DNA from: Paracoccus yibinensis
Lineage (GTDB): Bacteria; Pseudomonadota; Alphaproteobacteria; Rhodobacterales; Rhodobacteraceae
Direction of reading: 5' to 3'
NCBI RefSeq assembly: GCF_030846195.1
Contig: NZ_JAVCWH010000013.1
Coordinates: 1-62,868, forward strand
DNA: 62,868 bases
Position 1 is the first letter of the stretch, and each line of letters opens with the position of its first letter. The position numbers and the translations under genes were made by a program. The notes under the pieces are model-generated. The model searched no databases. It saw nothing but the letters and a program-made list of their open reading frames with translations, and had not been told where the DNA came from. Positions 1 to 8,673 of the stretch are shown piece by piece.

Positions 1-2
1 GG

Positions 3-282
<280 letters not shown>

Positions 283-811
283 GTGGGAATGTGCTTGCGC
301 AAGTCCCGGATGGCTGAGGAAGCCATCGAGAAACTGGAAAACTGGCTTTGTTCGGAACGTCCATGGGTTGAACTGGGCGAGATGGATCTTCGGCCATTCC
401 GGTCCGTAGAAAGCGGTTGAGGCGTGAAAGGGAAGTGAGCAGCTGGATGCCAGCGGATGCTCCGTGTTCCGTCATCCAGTTGTCGTAGATAGTGGCAAGA
501 TTGCATGTAGCTGATGCCGAACTTCCCGGATAGTTACAGATCTCGGTGGTGTCAGACACTCGCAACCAATGTTCCCCCCATGCCAGTCCCGCATCTACTC
601 CGTACTCGTGGCTGATCGCGGCAAGGCCGCTCAGCATTGCACCATATCCCTCAGCGGAATTTCAGGCCGTTTGACAACTCCAAGTCAATCCGGCTTACCG
701 GGCTGATCCGCCAGATGCCGGGACGGACAGCAAAGGGCTGCTCGATCCGCAGATGGACGATCGACGGAGCTTCCCAGGCACTGGAATGACCAGCCAACCG
801 GTTCCAAGCGG
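283..811. other. Stretch without a convincing gene, probably decayed coding DNA
   Basis: The minus strand holds two consecutive reading frames: 651-842 (63 codons, overlapping the end of the FrhB-like gene by 31 bases) and 182-637 (151 codons). Neither has a good ribosome site, their base composition is less GC-rich than the neighbours, and I recognise no family. The piece at 651-842 reads like ordinary protein (APSIVHLRIEQPF, SRIDLELSNGLKF), so it could be the remains of a further gene of the glycan operon. No terminator or promoter stands out. Confidence 0.3.
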
Positions 812-2200
812 TCAGGGCAGGCGGGTGCCACCGGGCCGCCATGTTGCCACCCGCCCGATCCTGTCGAACACCGGGGCAAGCCTGCCGCGGCAGTAGGTCA
901 ATCCCTCGTAGACAGAATAGGCTTGGCTTGCCCAGCCGACATAGATTTGCGGCCGGCCGGCTGCCGCGGCCAGCCAGGCCATCCGGTGAGAGGCGCGGCT
1001 GATCGCGGCGCGGGTGCGATAGACCAGCTTTCTGCGCCATCCGATCCCTGACGCCGACGGCGTAACGCGCTTGATCGGGCGGATGCCGCGCCTGAACCAG
1101 GTCAGGCGATACGCCAGCCCCTCGCGCCGCTGGCGGAAGCCTGCGGCCTGGGTGCCGGCCACGAAATCGGCATCGACCGGCTCGAGGTCCAGGCGACCGT
1201 CGGCCCTTGCCTCATCGATAAGGTGCTGGATCAGGGGCGCGCGGACCACCACGACGTTGGTGCCCCGCCCATCCGATGAATAGGGTTCCACCCAAGCGTC
1301 GCCGAAGCTGACATCGGCCGTTTCCGCCACGACATCGTCGCAGAAATTGCAGGCAGAGTTCTGGAAGAAGCCTGCCCCCCAATCGCCGTCGGCCAGATGG
1401 AACCAGTCCTTTTGCACGGTGCTGCCGTCGTCCAGCGTCAGATGCGCGGTATACCAGTTCGCGGGCCGGTTCGCGTCCTTCAGCCGGTATTCCACCGCGC
1501 GCACGCGGTCCGGTTCAGCTCCCAACTGCCAGGCAAAGCTCTCGACGAAGCGCGCGCTTTTCATGTGTCCGCAGAACAGTCCCAGCATGTGGGTGATCCG
1601 TTCCGCAAGAACCGGGTCCTGCGCGCGGGCAAGGTGAACGGCCTTGATGAAGCAGGGGATCCCCACCACCGCATAGCGGCCGGGCGAAGCGCGGACCTGA
1701 TCCAGAACGGCCGCCAGATGGACGGGATGATAGCGTGACCGGGCGCCGGCCAGCAGTTCTTCCTCGGACCGGCTGATGCGATAGCCGAAGAAGGGTTCGC
1801 CTGGATTGCCGGGGTGGACATGCAGGACGCCGTCGATCTCTCCCCGCCGCATCAGCTCGGCCGCGACCCAGCTGACCATGCCGCCGGAACTGCCACGTTC
1901 GCGGAAGGGCGGCTCGGCCGCTGCGCCGACGTAACAGCTGACATGGCGGCCCAGCCGCGCATCCAGCAGCGGCGCGTCAGGGAAGCGGGCGGCGGCGATG
2001 GTGTCTTCGTTCGCGGCTGAAGGCGAGAAGGGGCAGAGCGCGGCAAAACCTTCGCTGCGCCGGTGCGTGGCGGGGCCGGAGGGTTTCAACTGGCCGTAAT
2101 CGTCCCAGGCCATCGCAGCATCCGCCCCCGACGCACAAGTCCCGCAACCGATGCAAAGGCCGGAACGGACGATCTGCGCGGGGCTGAGCGGCTGTGTCAT
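812..2200 (-). CDS. FrhB-like Fe-S protein (coenzyme F420 hydrogenase/dehydrogenase beta-subunit family)
   Basis: A 462-residue protein. The N-terminus carries a 4Fe-4S ferredoxin-like motif, C16xxCxxC22, completed by C56-P. Then come the FrhB N- and C-terminal domains, including the NSACNFCDD...ADVSFGDAW signature of the C-terminal domain. In methanogens FrhB binds FAD and reacts with F420. Homologues in bacterial polysaccharide loci have no assigned reaction and very probably do not use F420. It overlaps the upstream pyruvyl-transferase gene by 4 bases (ATGA), which fixes the start and shows translational coupling; these two families often sit together in surface-polysaccharide clusters. 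A flavin-dependent redox step on a glycan precursor is a guess. Confidence 0.85.
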   Translation of the reverse strand: MTQPLSPAQIVRSGLCIGCGTCASGADAAMAWDDYGQLKPSGPATHRRSEGFAALCPFSPSAANEDTIAAARFPDAPLLDARLGRHVSCYVGAAAEPPFRERGSSGGMVSWVAAELMRRGEIDGVLHVHPGNPGEPFFGYRISRSEEELLAGARSRYHPVHLAAVLDQVRASPGRYAVVGIPCFIKAVHLARAQDPVLAERITHMLGLFCGHMKSARFVESFAWQLGAEPDRVRAVEYRLKDANRPANWYTAHLTLDDGSTVQKDWFHLADGDWGAGFFQNSACNFCDDVVAETADVSFGDAWVEPYSSDGRGTNVVVVRAPLIQHLIDEARADGRLDLEPVDADFVAGTQAAGFRQRREGLAYRLTWFRRGIRPIKRVTPSASGIGWRRKLVYRTRAAISRASHRMAWLAAAAGRPQIYVGWASQAYSVYEGLTYCRGRLAPVFDRIGRVATWRPGGTRLP

Positions 2201-3252
2201 GCCCGCCCCGCCAGCGCCGCGTCCAGCCAGGCCGACGAATGCGCGCGCAAGTCCGCGATGCGGGCCTGGACCGCGCCCGAGACAGGCTCGGACAGCAGTG
2301 CGCCCACATCGGCGGGATCGCGGTCCTCGAAGGTCAGGTGGCGTTCGGCGGCCAGCAAGGCCGTCAGATCGCGGACTTTGGTCCAGCGGTAATCCGAGGG
2401 TGCGCAGGCCAATGGCTTGCCGTTCAGCAGCGCGAAGCAGCAGCCATGGAAATAGGTCGTGGCTACAGCCTGCGCCCCCGCCACCAAGGCTGCGAACTCC
2501 TGCGGCCCGGCGTCCAGCCGCTGCTCGTCGGCCCAATCGTTGCGATAGCCGACGCTGATCAAGCGCAACCCTCGGACACGGGCGGCGTCCTGCACGCGGT
2601 CGGCGAACCAGATGGGGATATGGTGGCCATAGACCAGCAGGTAAGGATCCCCGTCGGCGGGTTCCACCTGCGGCGGGTTCAGCAGGACGGGGTCCAGCAC
2701 CATGGCAGGTTCCCGTCCGGTGGCCTGGGCCACGATCCCCCGGCTGTTGTCGTCGCGCACCGAGATGGCGTCCAATTCCTGCAGGCGGGCGGTCCATTCC
2801 GGCTCGACATCGGGGGCGGCATAGTTGCCGAAGCTGGCGGCATAGGTCACGACGCGCGGGGCCGGGATGCCGTCGCCCCAGAAGATCGGCTTGCCGCCAT
2901 ACCAGGGATGGGACAGGTTCAGCACCTCGTCGCTGCCGATCACTGCCAGATCGACGGGCGGCATCGCGCCGGGGTCGTCCAGGTCGAAGGGCGCGGACAG
3001 CGGAAGCGTATCGAAGGTTTCCACGAACTTGCGCAGCTTGCGCCCGTATTGCGCCACATCGGCGCGCGACGACCGGTCCGGTGTCAGCGGCTGGAAGGCA
3101 TAGCGCCATTCGCGAGAGGTCACGTCGCGGGAGTGGTGGTCTAGCAGCACGGCGTCATGTCCGCGTGCGGCGATCGCCTCGACCAGGCAACGGGCCTGCC
3201 AATAGCTGCCGTAATTGATGCAGCGGTGGAAGGTGAGCACCCCGACGCGCAT
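2197..3252 (-). CDS. Polysaccharide pyruvyl transferase family protein
   Basis: A 351-residue cytoplasmic protein with the family layout: an N-terminal half starting VGVLTFHRCINYGSYWQA, a central DLAVIGSDEVLNLSHPWYGG segment and a C-terminal half with TTYFHGCCFALLNGKPLACAP, the putative donor-binding H-x-x-x-x-A region. Family members such as CsaB and WcaK put a ketal pyruvate on sugars of exopolysaccharide or cell-wall polymers using phosphoenolpyruvate. An ATG at 3252 directly after the stop of the upstream oxidoreductase gives the conventional start; another ATG four codons upstream (3264) is possible. The donor and acceptor here cannot be told from sequence. Confidence 0.85.
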   Translation of the reverse strand: MRVGVLTFHRCINYGSYWQARCLVEAIAARGHDAVLLDHHSRDVTSREWRYAFQPLTPDRSSRADVAQYGRKLRKFVETFDTLPLSAPFDLDDPGAMPPVDLAVIGSDEVLNLSHPWYGGKPIFWGDGIPAPRVVTYAASFGNYAAPDVEPEWTARLQELDAISVRDDNSRGIVAQATGREPAMVLDPVLLNPPQVEPADGDPYLLVYGHHIPIWFADRVQDAARVRGLRLISVGYRNDWADEQRLDAGPQEFAALVAGAQAVATTYFHGCCFALLNGKPLACAPSDYRWTKVRDLTALLAAERHLTFEDRDPADVGALLSEPVSGAVQARIADLRAHSSAWLDAALAGRA

Positions 3253-3253
3253 T

Positions 3254-4237
3254 CTATCGGCCATAGATCCGGTCGATTACCCGCGCGACCGTCACCAAAT
3301 GCCGCGCGTCACCGTCATGGCGCGCCCCTGAAGCCAGCCGCGCCAGCCAATTCACCGCCGCGCGTCCGCCCCAGTCGTCGGGCGGCTCGACCAGGGGTTC
3401 GGCGCGGATGTGGTGGTGGCGTTCGGCCCGGAGGTCGTAAAAGGATCCGTTGACATTGCGCAGGCTCGCGCCGCCTTCGGTGCCGAAGAACTCGGCCGCG
3501 ATCACGGCTTCTCGCCCGGCCTGCAAGCCCCAGGAACAGGCGAGGCGAACAACCGTTCCGCCCGCAAGATCCAGGGTGGCGATGGCGTAATCCTCGACCT
3601 GCGACGCAGGATGGGCCAGGGGGGCGCCCTTGGCGTAAAGGCGGCTTTCGACGCCGGTGACCTCGGGCCAGCCCAGCGACCACAGCGCAAGGTCGATCAG
3701 GTGGACGCCCAGGTCCACGACGCAGCCGCCGCCGGACAGCACGGGGTCATAGAACCAGGGCTTGTCCGGTCCCCAGGCGTTGTGGAAGGTCACGTCGAGG
3801 CCAAAGACATGACCCAAGCTGCCGGTATCCAGCAGCGGGCGGATCGCCCCCATGGCGGCGGTGTGGCGATAGGACAGGTCCACGCCCAGCAGGCGGTCGG
3901 CGCGGCGGGCCGCCTCGACCACGGCGGCGACCTCGGGGCCGGTGCGGCCCAGCGGCTTCTGGCAGAAGACCGCCTTGCCCGCTTCCAGCGCGGCAATGGA
4001 CTGTTCCGCATGGGCCGCGCTGGGGGTGGCGATCACCACCGCATCGATGTCCTCGCGCAGCAGCGCGTCCAGCCCATCGACGCGCTTCGCGTCCGGCGTC
4101 AGCTTCAGCGCCTCGGCGGCGCTTGCATCATCCGGTTCGGCCACCGCAATGATCTCGGCCAGGCCGGTCGCGGCCAGCGCGGCCATCCGGTGCCGCCCGA
4201 TCCAGCCGGTGCCCAGGAAGCCAAGGCGCGGCCTCAC
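3254..4237 (-). CDS. Gfo/Idh/MocA family NAD(P)-dependent oxidoreductase
   Basis: A 327-residue protein with an N-terminal Rossmann motif GFLGTGWIG (residues 6-14), the family EKP-like catalytic motif as CQKPLG with Lys94, and a GVHLIDLALW segment that carries the usual catalytic His. The start is a GTG overlapping the stop of the upstream dehydrogenase gene (GTGA). Family members oxidise or reduce a secondary hydroxyl on a sugar, sugar nucleotide or inositol. With an inositol-phosphate synthase nearby, an inositol or inositol-derived substrate is attractive but unproven; a UDP-sugar is equally possible. Confidence 0.88.
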   Translation of the reverse strand: MRPRLGFLGTGWIGRHRMAALAATGLAEIIAVAEPDDASAAEALKLTPDAKRVDGLDALLREDIDAVVIATPSAAHAEQSIAALEAGKAVFCQKPLGRTGPEVAAVVEAARRADRLLGVDLSYRHTAAMGAIRPLLDTGSLGHVFGLDVTFHNAWGPDKPWFYDPVLSGGGCVVDLGVHLIDLALWSLGWPEVTGVESRLYAKGAPLAHPASQVEDYAIATLDLAGGTVVRLACSWGLQAGREAVIAAEFFGTEGGASLRNVNGSFYDLRAERHHHIRAEPLVEPPDDWGGRAAVNWLARLASGARHDGDARHLVTVARVIDRIYGR

Positions 4238-5199
4238 AGCGCCACCCAGGCCTTGACGAAAGCGCCCGGCTTGTCGCGGGTCGCGGCCAGTGCCTCGCCC
4301 AACTGGTCCAGCGTATAGGTCCCGGTCAGCAGCGGCGTCAGATCCAGCCGCCCCGATGCCAGCGCATCCACCGCCGCCCGCAGCCCCGCCACGCGCACGC
4401 CCGCGTCGCGTTCATGGGCGCTGACGATGTCGATGCCCTTCCAGTTCCACATCTGCATGTTCACCTGCCGAGGCCCGTCCTGGTGATAGCCTGCGATGAC
4501 CAGACGCCCGCCCTCGGCCACAAGTTCCCCTGCCAGATCCAGCGGCCACTGCTTGCCCACGCATTCGATCACCCGTTCCGCCATGCGGCCATCGGTCAGG
4601 CGGCGCACGTCCTCGATGATGCGCCAGTGATCGTCCATGGGGATGGTTTCGGCAGCGCCCATCCGGCACGCCAGGTCCAGCGTCTCGGCCCGGCGGGACA
4701 CGGCGATCACCCGCGCACCCGCACCTGTCGCCAGCCGCGTCAGGATCGCGCCCAGAAAACCGATGCCGACGATCACCACCGTCTGACCCGCGCGAAGGTC
4801 CGACCGCGCGAAGATGTTCATGGCGCAGGCCACGGGTTCGCCCGGAACCGGCATTCCGTCCAGGGCCGCGGGCAGCGGCACCACCATCGCGGCGGGCGCA
4901 ACGTCGTATTCGGCATAGGACCGTTCGGTCAGCGCCGTCACGCGGTCGCCCACGGTCAGCCCCTCGACCCTTTCGCCCACAGCCGCGATCCGGCCCCAGC
5001 CCTCGTGTCCCATGCCGCCCGGCGTGCCGGGCCAGGTGGACCAGGGCTGTCCTTCCCAGGGTTCCACGTTCGACGCGCAGACGCCGCAGCCTTCCAGGCG
5101 GATCAGCACCTCGCCCGCGCCGGGCTGGGGGACAGGCACTTCGGCCACGGAAAACCGCTGCGGTCCCTCAAGGACCGCCGCACGCATGGTCTGGATCAT
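4234..5199 (-). CDS. Zinc-type medium-chain dehydrogenase (threonine/sorbitol dehydrogenase-like)
   Basis: A 321-residue MDR protein. Catalytic zinc ligands are Cys38 (GCGVCASN) and His65-Glu66 (GMGHEGWG), and the cofactor motif VGIGFLG lies near residues 144-150. The four-cysteine loop for the structural zinc found in many MDRs is missing. It is the first gene of a four-gene minus-strand operon, with a good AGGAG site before the ATG at 5199. Oxidation of a polyol or sugar alcohol is expected; the substrate is unknown. Confidence 0.88.
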   Translation of the reverse strand: MIQTMRAAVLEGPQRFSVAEVPVPQPGAGEVLIRLEGCGVCASNVEPWEGQPWSTWPGTPGGMGHEGWGRIAAVGERVEGLTVGDRVTALTERSYAEYDVAPAAMVVPLPAALDGMPVPGEPVACAMNIFARSDLRAGQTVVIVGIGFLGAILTRLATGAGARVIAVSRRAETLDLACRMGAAETIPMDDHWRIIEDVRRLTDGRMAERVIECVGKQWPLDLAGELVAEGGRLVIAGYHQDGPRQVNMQMWNWKGIDIVSAHERDAGVRVAGLRAAVDALASGRLDLTPLLTGTYTLDQLGEALAATRDKPGAFVKAWVAL

Positions 5200-5264
5200 A
5201 TGGCTTCTCCTGGAACCCGGGCGCCACCCGGGCCCTTGTTCTTGGCAGGCTTGGCGAGGCTGTC

Positions 5265-5876
5265 ATGGACCAGAAAGATCCCATTCCCCCCGGCGATGAC
5301 ATGAAGGAGCAACTGACCAGCAACATCATGCGCCTGGTCCAGCGGCGCAGGCAGGAGGATGCCCGCGCATCTCTCAGCGACAAGATCGCGGAAAGGATTA
5401 CCCGGATTGCGGGGTCGATGACCTTCATCCTGCTGCATGTCGTCCTTTACGGCGGGATGCTGCTGGTGCTGACCGACCTGATCCCCATTCCCGTCCCCTT
5501 TGGCGAAGGGCTGGGGCTGATCGGGTCTGTCGCCTCGACCGAGGCGATCTTTTTGTCGCTGTTCGTGCTGATGAACCAACGGCGCGAGGAACAGCGCGCC
5601 GACGCCCGCGCCGACTTCACCCTGCATGTCAGCCTGCTGACCGAGGACGAACTGACCAAGCTTGCGACCGTGATCCACCGGATGGCCGAAAGGCTGGACG
5701 TGCCCATCGACGAAGGCGCGGCCCAGGAGGTCGAGAAGAACATCGACCCCGAACAGGTCCTGGACGCGCTGGAGGAAGTGGAGGGGGAGGGCGCCCCCGG
5801 TCATCCCGCCAGCCGTCACGACAAGGACGCCGTGGCAGGCAGACCCCCGGCGATGAAGGATTCGACCGCCTCGTAA
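5265..5876 (+). CDS. DUF1003 domain membrane protein
   Basis: 203 residues. The middle has two membrane segments, around MTFILLHVVLYGGMLLVL and ASTEAIFLSLFVLMN, followed by a charged RRADARADF stretch, the DUF1003 pattern. The C-terminal 60 residues are acidic and probably disordered. The family is bacterial and uncharacterised. The gene runs opposite to its neighbours and its 3' end overlaps that of ino1 by 61 bases, so it is not part of the glycan operons although it lies between them. Confidence 0.8.
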   Translation: MDQKDPIPPGDDMKEQLTSNIMRLVQRRRQEDARASLSDKIAERITRIAGSMTFILLHVVLYGGMLLVLTDLIPIPVPFGEGLGLIGSVASTEAIFLSLFVLMNQRREEQRADARADFTLHVSLLTEDELTKLATVIHRMAERLDVPIDEGAAQEVEKNIDPEQVLDALEEVEGEGAPGHPASRHDKDAVAGRPPAMKDSTAS

Positions 5877-6940
5877 GCCTCGTCGTCGGTCATCTGTTCG
5901 GGCGGGTGCTTGCAGAACCAGGCGGCGGGCGCGATCACCGGACCGGCAAGCCCGCGGTCGCGCGCGATGGCGGCGCAGCGGATCATGTCGATGGCGACGC
6001 CTGCGGAATTCGGGCTGTCCTCGACCGACAGGCGCAGTTCCAGGTTCATGGGCACACCGCCGAACAGCTCCCCTTCCATGCGCAGGAAGCAGACCTTGTT
6101 GTCGTTCTGCCAAGCCACATAGTCGGACGGACCGACATGGATGTTTTCATCCGCAATGCGGTCGGCGGCGACCGACTGCACGGCCTCGGTCTTGGAGATC
6201 TTCTTCTTCTCCAGCCGCTTGTGGTTCGCCATGTTCAGGAAGTCGGTATTGCCGCCGGTGTTCAGCTGATAGGTCCGGCACAGCTTGACGCCGCGCTTGT
6301 GGAACAGGTCGGTCAGCACCCGGTGAACGATGGTCGCGCCCAATTGGGCCTTGATGTCGTCGCCGATGATCGGCACGCCCGCCTTTTCGAACCGTTCCGC
6401 CCAGACCGGATCCGAGGCGATGAAGACCGGGATGTTGTTGACGAAGGCCACGCCCGCCTCCAGCGCACATTCGGCATAGAACTCGGTCGCCTGCTGGCTG
6501 CCCACGGGCAGGTAGTTCATCAGGACGTCCACCTGCGCGTCCCGCAGCGTGGCCACCACGTCTTCGCGCGTGGGTTCGGGCGCGTCGGCGGGGACGAAGG
6601 TGCGCGCCTCGGGATAATCGGCCATATGCTCGGCCACGCCGTCCAAGATGCGGCCCATGCGGACCACCGCGCCGGTGTCGGGCACCTCCGGCGCAAAGAC
6701 CGCCGTGCAGTTGGGCAGGGCGAAGATCGCCTGCGCCACGTCGCGGCCCACCTTGCGGGCGTCGATGTCCCAGGCCGCGACCACGCGGATGTCGTCGGGG
6801 CGATAGCCCCCCAGCGAATGATGCATCAGCCCCGTGGCATCGTTGCGCCCCGTGTAATGCGCCAGCCCCTGCACCAGCGAGCTGGCGCAGTTGCCGACCC
6901 CGACGATGGCGATGTTGATCGGCATATGGGCGTCTTTCAT
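5816..6940 (-). CDS. ino1: Inositol-3-phosphate synthase (mycobacterial-type)
   Basis: 374 residues, close to actinobacterial Ino1 length. It has the NAD-binding motif VGVGNCASSLVQG near residues 13-25, the NNIPVF and GDDIKAQLGATI substrate-binding segments, and LNTGGNTDFLNM. The enzyme makes 1L-myo-inositol 3-phosphate from glucose 6-phosphate with NAD as internal redox cofactor. A GGAAGG site 7 bases upstream supports the ATG at 6940. It ends the phosphatase-methyltransferase-glycosidase operon, so inositol or an inositol phosphate is probably a building block of that locus product (inference). Confidence 0.93.
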   Translation of the reverse strand: MKDAHMPINIAIVGVGNCASSLVQGLAHYTGRNDATGLMHHSLGGYRPDDIRVVAAWDIDARKVGRDVAQAIFALPNCTAVFAPEVPDTGAVVRMGRILDGVAEHMADYPEARTFVPADAPEPTREDVVATLRDAQVDVLMNYLPVGSQQATEFYAECALEAGVAFVNNIPVFIASDPVWAERFEKAGVPIIGDDIKAQLGATIVHRVLTDLFHKRGVKLCRTYQLNTGGNTDFLNMANHKRLEKKKISKTEAVQSVAADRIADENIHVGPSDYVAWQNDNKVCFLRMEGELFGGVPMNLELRLSVEDSPNSAGVAIDMIRCAAIARDRGLAGPVIAPAAWFCKHPPEQMTDDEAYEAVESFIAGGLPATASLS

Positions 6941-6965
6941 GTGGGGGCCTTCCGGTCAGGACGGG

Positions 6966-7898
6966 TCAAGTCAGGGCGGCCAGCTTTGTAGCTGGCTGTG
7001 CCTCAACCCGTTGGGGCGCATATCGTTCAATCATCGCCGCGCAGAAGTCGGCGAACTGTTGCGGATCATGCGGCGGGCTGGTGTGATGCGCGCCTGGACC
7101 CAGATGTTCCGGCGTGAAGCAGAAGGTGACGGTGGTGTCGAAATCGGCCAGGGCCTCCATCTGCCGGTCGAACCAGCCCAAGGCATCGGGGCGGAAGCTG
7201 TCCGCCCAGGACAGGCCGGTGCGCAGGTGCCGCACGCCCAGCCGTTTCATCCAGGCCACCGCGTCGTCCAGGCGCGGATCCTGGTAATGGAACCACTGCA
7301 TCAGCCCCATGTCGGCGGCGTGGGGCGCATAGGCCTCCAGCCCCGGCTTGGGCGTGCCGTCGGCGCGGATCAGGCCCATGTAGAAATGGCGGTAATAGGA
7401 GGAACCCTCGGCCTCGCGGTGCCGCGTTGTGGCGCCCCATTCCTGCGGCAGGTCGAACAGCGAATACCAGAAGATGCGCGGCACGCGGCCGACCAGCAGC
7501 TCGGCGGTCTTCTGCACGCCGAAGACCTGCACTTCCTCGGCGCCGAAGGAACCCACGCCCACTTCCGTGACCCAGACGGGCTTGTCGGTGACGGCCTCGA
7601 TCTCGGCCACCTTGGCGGGCCATTCGTGGATCTGCCACAGGTTCCAGTCCAGCGGAAAGCCGTGGACCGCGACCACGTCCACATGATCCAGCGCGCCATG
7701 CCCTTCCATCCGCTGCACCCACAAGGGGTCAATGGGCGACATGCCGCCCAGCACGCGGGTCACACCCGGGTTCACGTCGCGGATCGCTTGCCCCGCCAGC
7801 GTCACGCATTGGGCAAAGCGCGACCAGTCCGGGTCGAGTTCGGGATCCCAGTGGGACTTGTTGTTCGGCTCGTTCCAGATCATCGCGGCTTCGATCAT
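6966..7898 (-). CDS. GH39-like clan GH-A glycosidase with circularly permuted barrel
   Basis: 310 residues. The first residues already contain WNEPNN, with acid/base candidate Glu10, and the nucleophile candidate Glu112 lies in WVTEVGVGS. Residues about 130-190 look like the last barrel strands (RIFWYSLFD, then GLIRADGTPKPG). Residues about 197-294 then read like the first three strands and helices of GH39/GH5-type enzymes (LGVRHLRTGLSWAD, VTFCFTPEHLG, DPQQFADFCAAMIERYAP), which normally come before the NEP motif. The start is well supported by AGGAGGTG about 8 bases before the ATG at 7898, so this is not simple truncation. There is no signal peptide, so it probably acts in the cytoplasm. The substrate is unknown. 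Confidence 0.85.
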   Translation of the reverse strand: MIEAAMIWNEPNNKSHWDPELDPDWSRFAQCVTLAGQAIRDVNPGVTRVLGGMSPIDPLWVQRMEGHGALDHVDVVAVHGFPLDWNLWQIHEWPAKVAEIEAVTDKPVWVTEVGVGSFGAEEVQVFGVQKTAELLVGRVPRIFWYSLFDLPQEWGATTRHREAEGSSYYRHFYMGLIRADGTPKPGLEAYAPHAADMGLMQWFHYQDPRLDDAVAWMKRLGVRHLRTGLSWADSFRPDALGWFDRQMEALADFDTTVTFCFTPEHLGPGAHHTSPPHDPQQFADFCAAMIERYAPQRVEAQPATKLAALT

Positions 7899-8662
7899 CG
7901 GGCGGCACCTCCTTGGCTGGGATAGACCGCGTGCGGTCCGTATTGGGCGAATGGCACCGGCGCGGTGCGGCACAGGTAAACTTCGTCGGCGGGTCCGGCA
8001 TCCACCGCAAAGCCCGAGGCGCGCAGCATCGCCTCGACGCCCGCGCGGTTCGGGACCCACCAATTGGTCCAGTCATGCGCCCACTGATGCTCGATGAAGG
8101 CCATGCGCGGCCAGTCGGGCTGCTGGAACTGCGCGTCCTCGCTGAAATCGTAGTCGGCGGCGGGCTGCGCCACGCTGTCGGAACCGCGCGTCAACGTCTG
8201 GAACAGCATCAGGTCGCCCGCGACGTGTTCGCGGATCAGATCCAGCGCCAGAAGCGGGTGGCGCAGGTGGTACAGCACCCCCATGAAGACCACGAGGTCG
8301 AAGCGTTCGCCCAGGGCCGCCACGTCATAGACGCCCATCTGCCGGAACTCGACCTTGTCGATGTCCAGCACCTCGGACGCGAAACGGGCCTGGGCCAGAT
8401 AGCGGGCGTCGGTGTCGATGCCAAGGACGCGGGCGGCACCCCGGCGGCGCATTTCAAAACTGTAGAAGCCGGCGTTGCAGCCGATGTCCAGCACCGTCTT
8501 TCCGGTCAGATCGGCGGGCACCAGATGCGAGAAACGAGAGAACTTATCCGCAGGATAATCGCCCAGGAAATGCGCTGGCGCGGTCCTGACGCCCTTCAGA
8601 TCCAGGTTCTGGAACCAGGGGCCAAGTCCTTCTGCTTTCTGGGCAATCTGCGTTGTGTTCAT
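7895..8662 (-). CDS. SAM-dependent methyltransferase, TIGR04290-like (CmoB-related fold)
   Basis: 255 residues. The SAM-binding motif I, LDIGCNAGFYS, lies at residues 58-68, followed by GIDTD (motif II) and FMGVLYHLRHPLLAL. The N-terminal GPWFQNLDLKGVRT segment and overall plan match the TIGR04290 family, methyltransferases that travel with glycosyltransferase loci and are related to CmoB. The ATG at 8662 is preceded by GGAACG; the 3' end overlaps the glycosidase gene by 4 bases. It probably methylates a glycan, inositol or carboxyl group of the locus product. CmoB itself is unlikely given the context. Confidence 0.85.
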   Translation of the reverse strand: MNTTQIAQKAEGLGPWFQNLDLKGVRTAPAHFLGDYPADKFSRFSHLVPADLTGKTVLDIGCNAGFYSFEMRRRGAARVLGIDTDARYLAQARFASEVLDIDKVEFRQMGVYDVAALGERFDLVVFMGVLYHLRHPLLALDLIREHVAGDLMLFQTLTRGSDSVAQPAADYDFSEDAQFQQPDWPRMAFIEHQWAHDWTNWWVPNRAGVEAMLRASGFAVDAGPADEVYLCRTAPVPFAQYGPHAVYPSQGGAAR

Positions 8663-8673
8663 TATGCGTTCCG

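Noticed and set aside
5226..5264. GGAAC box upstream of the DUF1003 gene as another stress promoter
   Set aside because: GGAAC occurs near 5209, but no NGTT follows at 16-18 bases; the nearest TGTT is about 20 bases away.
7899..8063. N-terminal extension of the glycosidase-like protein into the methyltransferase gene, which could supply the missing first strands
   Set aside because: The extra residues are Arg-rich shadow of the methyltransferase gene and contain no GH-A motifs; AGGAGGTG fixes the start at 7898.
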